The notes under the pieces were generated by a model that was given only the letters and a program-made list of their open reading frames with translations, was not told the origin of the DNA and did not search any database. From Imperialibacter sp965651695 (GTDB lineage: Bacteria; Bacteroidota; Bacteroidia; Cytophagales; Cyclobacteriaceae): a stretch of 64,000 nucleotides of DNA. Both the position numbers and the translations under genes were made by a program. Shown one piece after another: positions 18,104 to 25,569 of the stretch (positions within the stretch are counted from its first letter, which is position 1; every line of letters begins with the position of its first letter). The stretch spans positions 1 to 64,000 of the forward strand of contig CBFGTI010000004.1 in the NCBI GenBank assembly GCA_965651695.1. Direction: 5' to 3'.

Positions 18104-18130
18104 TCCTCGGCTGTTCAAGCTGACAACCAT

Positions 18131-18161
18131 AAAAGCCACCTGCCATCAGGTGGTTTTTTTT
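18131..18161 (+). terminator. Rho-independent terminator
   Basis: CCACCTG (18136-18142), a CCAT loop, CAGGTGG (18147-18153), then a run of eight T; AAAAG precedes the stem. It lies 30 bp after the stop of the 214-residue protein gene. It also argues against the upstream ATG at 18150 for the next gene. Confidence 0.85.
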
Positions 18162-18179
18162 CATCCAACCACTCCCACT

Positions 18180-19118
18180 ATGAAAATACCTGAACTACTC
18201 AATCATCTTCACCAACTCAGCAGCGACAACGAAAAACAAGCCGACAAATACCTGGAGGGCATCCAGGCCTTTGTAAAGGAATCGTCGGGCAAGAAATGGA
18301 CGCCACAGCACGAGGCGGTGTTTGTATTGCTGCAAAAAAGAATAGTAGATTCAAGCTTTTATAAGCGCCTGTTTATGGGTGTAAGCACAGTGTTACTCTT
18401 GGCGGCTCTCTTTTTTGGGGGCCGCTTTTCTTTTTCGTGGGAAGACTACCTGAGCCAGGCAGCACTGCTGGAACTGGCCAAGTCGTCCACACTGCCGCTG
18501 AAGCTCGAGCAGCTGGACCCGCAGAAGAAGTTTCTGACTGTGAAGATTGCCGAAGATTTCGCAGACTTCGATGAAAACCAGCGGGTGGAGCTTACCGGGC
18601 TGGTGAAGCAATTCCCAACCCTGGGCCGCCACTACTCGCTCGGCGAAAATGCCCGTCTTACACCACAGCTGCTGCCAGCCAGCCGCGAATTGCTGGTGCG
18701 GGAGTCGGCCGGTTTAACACCCCTTGGCAAAATCACCCTGACTGAAAGCAGCGGCAGCATTTGGCCCAGCACCGGCATTAATGCGCTGCTGGCGCGGCAG
18801 GCCGTTCAGGTAGGCAAGCCTGTGCAATACCGGCAGGATGGCCAGGCCATTCCCTTTTTCCTGCAGGTAACAGGCATCGAAAACGACACCTGGCAGGTGC
18901 GCTTCAGCGAAAATGGCACCGGGTGGTCGCAGGCCTACTATATTAAAAAAACCAACCGCGGCGACATTGAAGAACCCCTGCTGATGGTGTACGAAGAAGG
19001 CTGGCAGGGCATCCACATCGTGGCCCTGGGCATTGGCAAGTACGGCGAAGACGACGGCGAGCAGTACGCCTGGCAGGTGAAGAGCTTTGTGCGGACTGTG
19101 GGGTTTGGGGGTAGGTGA
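18180..19118 (+). CDS. Single-pass membrane protein of unknown function
   Basis: 312 residues starting MKIPELLNHLHQLSS. The ATG at 18150 would overlap the terminator, so 18180 is preferred. A cytoplasmic helical N-terminus of about 70 residues is followed by one transmembrane segment (GVSTVLLLAALFFGG) and a large extracytoplasmic domain rich in beta strands (FFLQVTGIENDTWQVRFSE, GWQGIHIVALGIGKYG). The family is not recognised. The last 165 bp are copied in a decayed form at 19413-19577, showing that a duplication or recombination has occurred at its 3' end. Confidence 0.7.
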   Translation: MKIPELLNHLHQLSSDNEKQADKYLEGIQAFVKESSGKKWTPQHEAVFVLLQKRIVDSSFYKRLFMGVSTVLLLAALFFGGRFSFSWEDYLSQAALLELAKSSTLPLKLEQLDPQKKFLTVKIAEDFADFDENQRVELTGLVKQFPTLGRHYSLGENARLTPQLLPASRELLVRESAGLTPLGKITLTESSGSIWPSTGINALLARQAVQVGKPVQYRQDGQAIPFFLQVTGIENDTWQVRFSENGTGWSQAYYIKKTNRGDIEEPLLMVYEEGWQGIHIVALGIGKYGEDDGEQYAWQVKSFVRTVGFGGR

Positions 19119-19145
19119 GGATACGAGCAACAGGCTCGCACCAGC
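18954..19145. repeat. Left copy of a segmental direct duplication
   Basis: This segment (3' end of the 312-residue gene plus the following palindrome) is nearly identical to 19413-19617; the middle stretch around GTGTACGAAGAAGGCTGGCA and onward matches base for base for about 100 bp. The two copies are about 459 bp apart and enclose gene relics. Confidence 0.9.
19122..19145. repeat. REP-like palindrome, copy 1
   Basis: CGAGC-aacag-GCTCG followed by CACCAGC. The same element, with CGAGCC-gca-GGCTCG, occurs at 19594-19617. Short repeated hairpins of this kind resemble the REP sequences mobilised by RAYT transposases, but no RAYT gene is in the window. Confidence 0.55.
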
Positions 19146-19146
19146 T

Positions 19147-19312
19147 GGGATAGAAAAAGCAAAAAAGTCGTGTGAAAACGCCGAAGCAGCTGTTTCCGAT
19201 CATTTTGCCGACGTCGGGAAAATGATTGGACTGGCAAAGGGGGGCGCAACGGGAAATTGAGGACATTGCCTTGAAAAGTAAAATTGCTAATCAGATCATT
19301 GCAAAAACATAA
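19147..19312 (+). pseudogene. dinD-like gene fragment (frameshifted)
   Basis: From 19147 the frame reads IEKAKKSCENAEAAVSDHF, then ADVGKMIGLAKGG, followed by nonsense and a stop. Moving to the next frame at about 19240 continues with AQREIEDIAL and ends at TAA 19310-19312. The joined sequence resembles the central part of DinD (DNA-damage-inducible protein D) family proteins, where AKGG is followed by QREIEDIALSR. The N-terminus and most of the C-terminus are missing, so it is a dead remnant lying inside the duplicated region. Confidence 0.65.
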
Positions 19313-19315
19313 CCG

Positions 19316-19370
19316 ATGGCACAATCGAGTATAGAATGGACCGAAATGACGTGGAACCCCACCACAGGCC
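19316..19370 (+). pseudogene. 5' stub of a DUF5131 (phage Gp37/Gp68-like) gene
   Basis: An ATG four bases after the dinD-like stop opens MAQSSIEWTEMTWNPTTG, which is the characteristic N-terminus of DUF5131/Gp37-Gp68 family proteins (normally continuing with Cys residues of an iron-sulfur-like cluster). After TTG the homology stops at once and runs through an inverted repeat into the decayed duplicate. It is therefore a deletion remnant of 18 codons. Confidence 0.65.
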
Positions 19371-19412
19371 GCCAGCCTGAAAAAGCTGGATACCAAATGA
19401 TCCAGCCTGGTA

Positions 19413-19577
19413 AACCGAGGCGACATAGAAGAGCCACTGCTGATGGTGTACGAAGAAGGCTGGCAGGGCATCCACATCGTGGCCCTGGGCATTGGCAAGT
19501 ACGGCGAAGACGACGGCGAGCAGTACGCCTGGCATGTGAAGAGCTTTGTGAGGACGGTGGGGTTTGGGGGGTAGGTG
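19413..19577 (+). pseudogene. Decayed second copy of the 3' end of the 312-residue protein gene
   Basis: The copy is aligned to 18954-19118. It has lost its 5' part, carries scattered substitutions in its first 30 bp and has one additional G near the end, so its stop changes from TGA to TAG. It cannot be expressed as the original protein because the 5' portion is missing. Confidence 0.8.
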
Positions 19578-19593
19578 TGCTGTAAATTCCGAG

Positions 19594-19617
19594 TACGAGC
19601 CGCAGGCTCGCACTAGC
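19594..19617. repeat. REP-like palindrome, copy 2
   Basis: CGAGCC-gca-GGCTCG followed by CACTAGC; second copy of the element at 19122-19145. Confidence 0.55.
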
Positions 19618-19656
19618 GGGGGGAGACTTTCCCAAAGCAGGCACTATAGTTCAATT

Positions 19657-20349
19657 CTATTTTAACCTCACCACTTGGCTGTCATCGAAATGAAATAAGA
19701 TAACCTCGTCAAAGGCGGTTTCGAACCTTGGTGGTTCTGACTCAAGTTTCCCAATCCAACTACCAGGAAGGAAGCCCTCCGCTATAATCAGAATACATCT
19801 TTTGCATTTGAGCATGTACTGCGGAATCTTCACCTCTTTTCGCTGAATCGTGGCGATCAGGTCAGCAGGATTAAGATATTCCCGAATTTTTTGTCGAATG
19901 GGTGCTAACGTGCACTCTCCCCAGAAGGGGTAATTGTCATAGGAAATCCATTCAATTTCAGTGGGCAGGTTTGAAGCGATATGGTGGTCCTCGCTTTTCT
20001 CATGTTGCAAAAGGTGCTTCGAGTGGTTCAGGACAGTTGCAACGATATGCTCTACAATTCGACCGATATCTACCTTTCTTACCCTCACGGGCCTGCGAAA
20101 CTGTATAGTGCCGTGCAGGAAGTTTTTTGACAGACCGTTTAGCCTTTCAGCGGCCAGCCGGCAAATTTCGGCTTCCATTGAATAGGTTTGTGGATCCGTC
20201 GAGTAAGCCTTTACCACTTCCGTTATCTCGACTCCGGCCGATCCACCTTCTAATAGAAAGTCCGGACTGTCATCATGTACATAATGTTTGGTTTGCCACA
20301 GCTTGCCATTGACCTTCTCAAAGACATACCTTTCTTGTTGTTTATTCAT
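19657..20349 (-). CDS. Putative nuclease-like protein, last gene of the hsd operon
   Basis: A 230-residue soluble protein of no recognised family. Near the N-terminus the pattern SPDFLLEGGSAGVEITEVV gives Asp30 and Glu41-x-Thr43 on adjacent strands, which resembles the core of PD-(D/E)XK-type nuclease folds with Thr in place of Lys; this is an inference from pattern alone. The C-terminal half contains two Cys close together (LKCKRCILIIAEGF). It follows the 402-residue gene by 22 bp on the same strand and is the distal gene of the type I restriction operon that starts at 30267. Confidence 0.7.
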   Translation of the reverse strand: MNKQQERYVFEKVNGKLWQTKHYVHDDSPDFLLEGGSAGVEITEVVKAYSTDPQTYSMEAEICRLAAERLNGLSKNFLHGTIQFRRPVRVRKVDIGRIVEHIVATVLNHSKHLLQHEKSEDHHIASNLPTEIEWISYDNYPFWGECTLAPIRQKIREYLNPADLIATIQRKEVKIPQYMLKCKRCILIIAEGFLPGSWIGKLESEPPRFETAFDEVILFHFDDSQVVRLK

Positions 20350-20371
20350 GCCTTGTCACTGGCTGACGTAA

Positions 20372-21562
20372 TTAAAACCCACCCCGCTTTAACCTAGGCC
20401 TGAACACATTCACAAACGTATTTAGCCAGGTTTTGAAGAAGTCCTTCAACTCTTCTCGGTTCTCGGGGGCAAAAATGTCGTCACACAAAAGACGTACACC
20501 AACATCGCCAGAATCGCTCCACGTCCACAGCACCTCATTCCCAAGCTCTTCTCTGATTTGCTCCTTTTCAGAATCCAAAGCAGCGACTATTGCTTGACCT
20601 TCTTGATCATTCTGAACCCGGAAGTAAACCCCAACTCTTTTATTACTCTTCATAAAGTAGGCGCTAATCCAGGCTTTTCGTGTGGAGGCGGGATAAACGT
20701 AGAGGTTTTGCGCATACGCTGGATTGGGCAGAGGCTGACCGGGGTCGTCGAAAGTGAGTTCGGTGACAAGCTCTTTCCAGAATTGGGTGTAGAACTCCCG
20801 CTCAATCTCTTTTTCCGGAGAGATAGCATCTGTCGGTTTTGCGGCAGACAAAACAGGGGCAGCAGCACGATAACCGGCAGGAAGCTCAACCGTCACTTTC
20901 GATATCTCTACCGTCTTCACAAGCGTTCTGGGAATGACCAGCGTACCGAGACCCTCTGCCCGATACATCGACATTTCTACCATAGCTAGTGTGAAGTTCA
21001 GATGGCCTACGGTCGATAAAAAATCAGCTATACCTTTGGCTCCTTCGCGGATACCGTCTCCGGCAATCAGAAGTAAAAACTTTCCCCTGGAGAGGTTGCG
21101 GCTTACCGAATCGATAAAATCTGGTTCCGGAGGTGTGAGGTCCGGGTAGGCCTTTTTCACGAGCTCATAAAAAGCATTGTGCTTAGTGCCTAACTTTTTA
21201 TTAACCTCCCTCTGCAGGTCTTCATAGCCCCAGTTGCTCATTTGAGAGGCATAGTCCAATATTTGAGCGACCACCACCCGCCGTGCTTCCGGATTGCGCC
21301 AGAGCTTGGTTTCTACAATGGTTAGCTCACCGTTGGGTGATGCGAGCAGAATGTCTATAGCGCCGGTAGGAGTTGTAAGCTCTTTACACACGCTTACTAC
21401 CGGATTATATCCTTCATCTATATCGCTTATGGGCAGACATTCGGGGTGTTGGTATATCAGCGACTGAAGCGAAAGCTCGTCAAGCGGTGCTACTTTGTGC
21501 AAAGGCAGGCCCTCACCTTGGGAGCTAAGGAAAAGTGGTTTGCCGTAGGCGGGTTGTTTCAT
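20372..21562 (-). CDS. PD-(D/E)XK nuclease-superfamily protein in hsd operon tail
   Basis: 396 residues from the ATG at 21562 (MKQPAYGKPLFL); an ATG six codons earlier is possible. The N-terminal domain shows a clear PD-(D/E)XK core: Asp70 (GAIDILLAS) and Glu84-x-Lys86 (LTIVETKLW), followed by a helix RRVVVAQILDYA, as in restriction-like nucleases and DUF91/NERD-type proteins. The C-terminal third carries another domain (FYTQFWKELVTEL, VGVYFRVQND, DSGDVGVRLL) similar in style to DUF4268-like domains found behind such nucleases. Role inferred: DNA cleavage or DNA sensing within the defence operon. It is 53 bp from the preceding 432-residue gene. Confidence 0.75.
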   Translation of the reverse strand: MKQPAYGKPLFLSSQGEGLPLHKVAPLDELSLQSLIYQHPECLPISDIDEGYNPVVSVCKELTTPTGAIDILLASPNGELTIVETKLWRNPEARRVVVAQILDYASQMSNWGYEDLQREVNKKLGTKHNAFYELVKKAYPDLTPPEPDFIDSVSRNLSRGKFLLLIAGDGIREGAKGIADFLSTVGHLNFTLAMVEMSMYRAEGLGTLVIPRTLVKTVEISKVTVELPAGYRAAAPVLSAAKPTDAISPEKEIEREFYTQFWKELVTELTFDDPGQPLPNPAYAQNLYVYPASTRKAWISAYFMKSNKRVGVYFRVQNDQEGQAIVAALDSEKEQIREELGNEVLWTWSDSGDVGVRLLCDDIFAPENREELKDFFKTWLNTFVNVFRPRLKRGGF

Positions 21563-21615
21563 GATGTCGATGTTTAACACTTCATTCCCGAAATGATTAT
21601 AAGAAACCTTTATCC

Positions 21616-22914
21616 CTAGAGGCTGCTTTTATCAATCTTCCTAAACCAGCCGGCCCCTTTTGCAACACAAAATATGTGCTCGATCAAGAAGGGAGGAAAG
21701 CTTGATAAAAACCTAGGAAGCTCTTCCGCAGCTACGGTCCTTTTCCCCCAAATCGACCGTTTTAAAATCATGCCATGTCTCATCAGCATCATAGCTCCAT
21801 CTTTCGCTCCGCTCTGAAGGTAGACAGTATTAGGGTACAGGCCTTTGTGTAAAGCGATTCTCTGAGCAGTATCATAGCTCCAAAGGTGCCCAAGGCGAAA
21901 GATTTGATTTTTTACGTCGTCTGTCGTCGCAATTATCTCCTCAAAAGAACTGGCGGCCTTTAATTTAGGAAGGTGTGGTTCATTCAACAGCTCTTCAGCA
22001 CCCTCACTGCACCTATGCCTGCCATTCCGGAACTGGTGTCTAGCAAAGCCCCTTGGCTCGAGGCCATTGGGAAGGATTGCACTTCCAGCCTTCAATACAG
22101 CATCCTCGAATTCCAAACTCTTATAAAAGTCCTCCATTTCGAAGTAGTACCTTAATGCTTGAGGTAAATACTCTACTAATTCCGACCTTGAGTCTTCAGA
22201 AAAAGGCCAACCATCTAGCAGCTCATTAAGAATATCCATATCCTGAAAGGTAGTAATCCTCCTTCCCAGATTTGGGAAGAAGTAAGATCTATTCTTAATA
22301 CTGAACGCAATGTCCTTGATTGAAGGCGGGTCGTTTTGTGGTTTTGTGGAGGTAGCGATTAGAAAGTCGTAGGGTAGAGTATCATCATTCGGCCAGGGTA
22401 TCTGCAATTCTCCCATTTTGCTTAAACTGTACGCAGTTGGGTTGGCTATGAAATGCCTGTACCCAGCATCATTCTTTTTAAGAAGACCTTCCCAATGTTC
22501 CAGAATGTGTTGTTTTATTGTTTTGTCAACACCCGGTCTAAAAATGATGCCACATACACACCAAGCGCTATTTCCCTTCACAAGTTGTTTTCCTGGTCCC
22601 TCAGCAAACGAAATAGCTTCTGCTTCAGAAATAATATCCTCAGTTGACTTAAATGCGGCTTTTTTAAATGGAATGACCTTAGCCATTCCAAAGCTCTCAG
22701 CGGCTAAGTTATTGTCGAAAGCCATAGTATATGTCCGATTTGGTTCATTCCCGGAAAGCCTTCCGTATCGTATCGGCACTTTAACATTTACTGCCTTAGA
22801 AACTAAAAGACGACCATTTCGCCAGTCTTTTCTGTTACAGTTCTCTGTCGCCAAACCATCTTGCCAGAATAAGGACCCGACTATTAATACTCCGCCTCTG
22901 AGTTGAAATTCCAT
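21616..22914 (-). CDS. Two-part protein of unknown function in hsd operon tail
   Basis: A 432-residue soluble protein. The N-terminal about 230 residues begin GGVLIVGSLFW, followed by VPIRYGRLSG and RTYTMAFD. This pattern recalls gamma-glutamylcyclotransferase-like folds (a GSL loop after the first strand), but I cannot confirm it. The C-terminal about 130 residues (WSYDTAQRIALHKGLYPNTVYLQSGAKDGA) form a second helical domain seen in uncharacterised proteins, perhaps nucleic-acid related. It starts 3 bp after the winged-helix gene stops, so it is firmly inside the operon. No catalytic residues can be named. Confidence 0.72.
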   Translation of the reverse strand: MEFQLRGGVLIVGSLFWQDGLATENCNRKDWRNGRLLVSKAVNVKVPIRYGRLSGNEPNRTYTMAFDNNLAAESFGMAKVIPFKKAAFKSTEDIISEAEAISFAEGPGKQLVKGNSAWCVCGIIFRPGVDKTIKQHILEHWEGLLKKNDAGYRHFIANPTAYSLSKMGELQIPWPNDDTLPYDFLIATSTKPQNDPPSIKDIAFSIKNRSYFFPNLGRRITTFQDMDILNELLDGWPFSEDSRSELVEYLPQALRYYFEMEDFYKSLEFEDAVLKAGSAILPNGLEPRGFARHQFRNGRHRCSEGAEELLNEPHLPKLKAASSFEEIIATTDDVKNQIFRLGHLWSYDTAQRIALHKGLYPNTVYLQSGAKDGAMMLMRHGMILKRSIWGKRTVAAEELPRFLSSFPPFLIEHIFCVAKGAGWFRKIDKSSL

Positions 22915-22917
22915 TGA

Positions 22918-23178
22918 TCAAATATTTCGAAGACGGACAATATCAGGTTCCACGAACTCAAACAAATAGGAGTATCTACCCCCACTGAGCTTTGTCCGTT
23001 GCTTTATCTGATAATCAGGAACGGGCTTCCCGTCCGACGGCCGAATAAAAAGCTTCCGGAGGTTTATCTCGTTTGCTATTTCAGCAGTCGTTGCAGTTCG
23101 GTTCTCTTTAGTGAGAAGCACAACGGCTATAGCCTCGTGGAGGTCCAAGAGATTTGTATCGTTTTTACGTTTCTTCAT
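22918..23178 (-). CDS. Small winged-helix-like protein in hsd operon tail
   Basis: 86 residues from the ATG at 23178, which overlaps the stop of the P-loop gene (ATGA); the in-frame ATGs at 23184 and 23238 are less likely starts. The sequence LHEAIAVVLL-TKENRTATTAEIANEINLRKLF has helix-turn-helix spacing and is followed by a beta hairpin (GGRYSYLFEFVEPDIVRLR), a layout like HARE-HTH-type winged helices that are linked to restriction systems and methylated DNA. It could be a DNA-recognition or regulatory subunit of the cluster. The assignment is by pattern only. Confidence 0.68.
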   Translation of the reverse strand: MKKRKNDTNLLDLHEAIAVVLLTKENRTATTAEIANEINLRKLFIRPSDGKPVPDYQIKQRTKLSGGRYSYLFEFVEPDIVRLRNI

Positions 23179-23600
23179 ATCCATCCCCAATGATTCCTTA
23201 CCGTCGCTGCAAGCCTGTTTGAACCCACTGCCCAACAATTTTCCGGTATTACAAGTGCATTGTGGCTGAAAGGATTCTCAAGTTGTCCTAATACAGCGAG
23301 ACCAGCGATGTTACATCCATGGGCGGAAAAGAAATCCAAATATTCTTGCCCGTTTGGTTGATCTCGTTCCGGATCGATTTTGAGGGTAAATAAAGCGTAA
23401 TTGTATCTGGCGATATCGTTGAGGAATTCTGCCGGACTACGATTTATTTCTTGGAGAGCCGGGGGACACACATAAAACAAATCATCATTTGTGCCATTGT
23501 TAATGCGCCATTGTCCTCGTCTGTTCTTTCCGGAAAGACATCGGATTACGCCGGATTTTCCTTGACTACTGTGGCCTGCAATGATAAATAGTTCTTTCAT
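23175..23600 (-). CDS. Small P-loop protein in hsd operon tail
   Basis: A 141-residue protein beginning MKELFIIAGHSSQGKSGVIR, where GHSSQGKS (residues 9-16) is a textbook Walker A motif. No clear Walker B Asp-Glu pair follows, and the protein is short for a complete ATPase; it resembles minimal ParA/MipZ-like or kinase-like P-loop proteins. It starts 49 bp after hsdS and its stop overlaps the winged-helix gene start. Possible roles are nucleotide-dependent activation or signalling for the restriction complex. No family is recognised. Confidence 0.75.
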   Translation of the reverse strand: MKELFIIAGHSSQGKSGVIRCLSGKNRRGQWRINNGTNDDLFYVCPPALQEINRSPAEFLNDIARYNYALFTLKIDPERDQPNGQEYLDFFSAHGCNIAGLAVLGQLENPFSHNALVIPENCWAVGSNRLAATVRNHWGWI

Positions 23601-23649
23601 ATTAATATTAAGTCATGATGGCATAAGTTATTTGCCGACATCTTCTCAT

Positions 23650-25569
23650 TCAAGCTCGTTTCTTGGACGTATTTACTCTCTTGCCTCTGCCGCTAGGTAC
23701 CATGCCATTTTTCCGCATCCACTCGATGGCCTTAAAAAATTCCGAGCGGTCTATTCCGAGTTTGCGCTTCGACCAGTTTTCTCGCGATTCCGTTACGATT
23801 TCCTCATTGGTTGGATTCAATCCATCAAGTAATAGGTTGTTCCAACCGGCATAGGTGGTTGCCAGCACCTCGGCCTGCTGTAAGCTGAAGGGCAAGATTA
23901 AATCCAGAAACTCATTCAGTTGAGCAACTTTTTTATTACCCAACACATTTTCTGCTTTTGACACGATAGACGGTGCCTGGCGCCCCGATTGGTATGCGTA
24001 GCCGACGTCTTTTTTCACTTTAGTAAAAAATCCCGCTTTCATTGCCCTGCTCTCTACCTTTTTGAGGTGAGGATAATCGTCAGGCCCGGCGGCATCTTTT
24101 ACCGGGTTACGCCCCAAGTCGATTCCAAGGTGGTACTCTACCAGGTGTGCAATCTTTTCACATTTAATGTGGGATAGGTTATCGAGATGCTCGGGATTTT
24201 TCTCATGCAGATGAATAATCTTCGACAACACTGCGGCATGCATATCGGTGGTGGTAAGCGCTGATTTCCGCTCAACCCGGTTTGACTCATACCTCACCTC
24301 CGGCTCCGCTACCATCCTTACTTCCTCTTCTTCAAATTTATATGCGGTTGGGACTTGCACTTTTACTTGACCATTCATCAGCATAGGTAGCAGCCAATCC
24401 CGTAGGGAGGAGAGTTGCTGGCTTTCCCTCATATTTTTCCAAATGGATCTATATATGGGCTTGGAAATAGAGGTAAAGCTCGATATAAGTCGCAAATCTG
24501 TAGGAAGGGCTATTTGTAGTGATAATATATCCCAGGGGGAAACCGAGGGGTATGCTGAGACGGAAAGTTCGGCTATCTGCTGTAATCGCTCAATTATTGT
24601 TGTCGATGTTAAGAATATAAATATCAACTCGTTGTCGAGCCATGGAACTTTTGATGAAAGTTGGGCAAATCCGGTCGAAGCCACCATATTTTCCTCTGGC
24701 TCTACCACAATTCCAAAATGTCGCTGGTTCGGCCTGACCGTTGAATACAAAATATCATTCTTTCGCAGTAACCTCTGAGCCCGGCTTGGAGTCTTTTCGT
24801 TTGCCGTGTCTATGCGCACGAGGTTTTCTATTCGGTTGTCGGTCAGGTTGCTGGTATCCAGATAGTTGATCACGGAAGGCGGCGAGGTCTTTGAAATGCT
24901 CGAATAATTACATTTCAATAGCTCACTAAGCCCAAAAGTTTTCCACCCCTCCGGAATCTCCCTTTTTAATTTTGCATTCCATACCATTGGTCCGCCGGAA
25001 GCTTTATAGGGTTTCCCGATCAATTCGGGTTTGTCAAGCGCTTCTGCCTGCTCCTTGCTCATGGGAAAGTCGAACTGCACAAACCAGTAGTCATAGATCA
25101 GTTTCGCTATGGCTTCCAACTCCTGGTTGATGCGGTTGTTAAGCTCGATTTTGGAGTCGAGCGAGGAAAGAACTGAAGCGATATTGTGTTGATCATCCTT
25201 ATTAAGGATCGGGATAAGTACTTCGTGAAGATCGTTTCTATTGATTCCGGGTACGGTGCTTTTCGCGGCGGTCTGCAAATTTCCCAGACAAGAAAGCAGG
25301 TAGTAGATATACTTCGGACTGTTACCATTAAAATCTGTTACATACAACGCTGTGTTGTGAGGCCAATATTTTCCGGTCACATAATATGGAGTTCCTAGCG
25401 TGCCGTAGCGCCCAATAACAACTCCCTCGCCGTCTAGCTTATACCTATTATGATATCCTGAAATACCAGAGGAGCTAATTATGGGATATTTCCCATCCTC
25501 CCTTTCGTACGAGGGTAAATCATACCCTCTCTTAAAATTCACCACATCACCTAACCTTTTATACGCCAT
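23650..25569 (-). CDS. hsdS: Type I restriction specificity subunit HsdS with C-terminal extension
   Basis: 639 residues. Two target-recognition domains are visible: the first at about 1-180 (YKRLGDVVNFKRGYDLP, PIISSSGISGYHN, VIGRYGTLGTPYYV) and the second at about 205-400 (IPEGWKTFGLSELL, ILYSTVRPNQRHFG). Each is followed by a conserved helix (LDSKIELNNRINQELE; KNMRESQQLSSLRDWLLP). Normal HsdS proteins end near residue 410; this one continues for about 230 residues with a separate helical domain (HIKCEKIAHLVEYHLG, QQAEVLATTYAGWNNLLLDG, FFKAIEWMRKNGM). A short acidic linker containing MVAEPE joins the two. It overlaps hsdM by 11 bp. Confidence 0.93.
   Translation of the reverse strand: MAYKRLGDVVNFKRGYDLPSYEREDGKYPIISSSGISGYHNRYKLDGEGVVIGRYGTLGTPYYVTGKYWPHNTALYVTDFNGNSPKYIYYLLSCLGNLQTAAKSTVPGINRNDLHEVLIPILNKDDQHNIASVLSSLDSKIELNNRINQELEAIAKLIYDYWFVQFDFPMSKEQAEALDKPELIGKPYKASGGPMVWNAKLKREIPEGWKTFGLSELLKCNYSSISKTSPPSVINYLDTSNLTDNRIENLVRIDTANEKTPSRAQRLLRKNDILYSTVRPNQRHFGIVVEPEENMVASTGFAQLSSKVPWLDNELIFIFLTSTTIIERLQQIAELSVSAYPSVSPWDILSLQIALPTDLRLISSFTSISKPIYRSIWKNMRESQQLSSLRDWLLPMLMNGQVKVQVPTAYKFEEEEVRMVAEPEVRYESNRVERKSALTTTDMHAAVLSKIIHLHEKNPEHLDNLSHIKCEKIAHLVEYHLGIDLGRNPVKDAAGPDDYPHLKKVESRAMKAGFFTKVKKDVGYAYQSGRQAPSIVSKAENVLGNKKVAQLNEFLDLILPFSLQQAEVLATTYAGWNNLLLDGLNPTNEEIVTESRENWSKRKLGIDRSEFFKAIEWMRKNGMVPSGRGKRVNTSKKRA

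Larger units (their letters stand above)
19413..19617. repeat. Right copy of the segmental direct duplication
   Basis: Counterpart of 18954-19145, including the palindrome. It has about 13 additional bases between the old stop codon and the palindrome. Confidence 0.88.
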
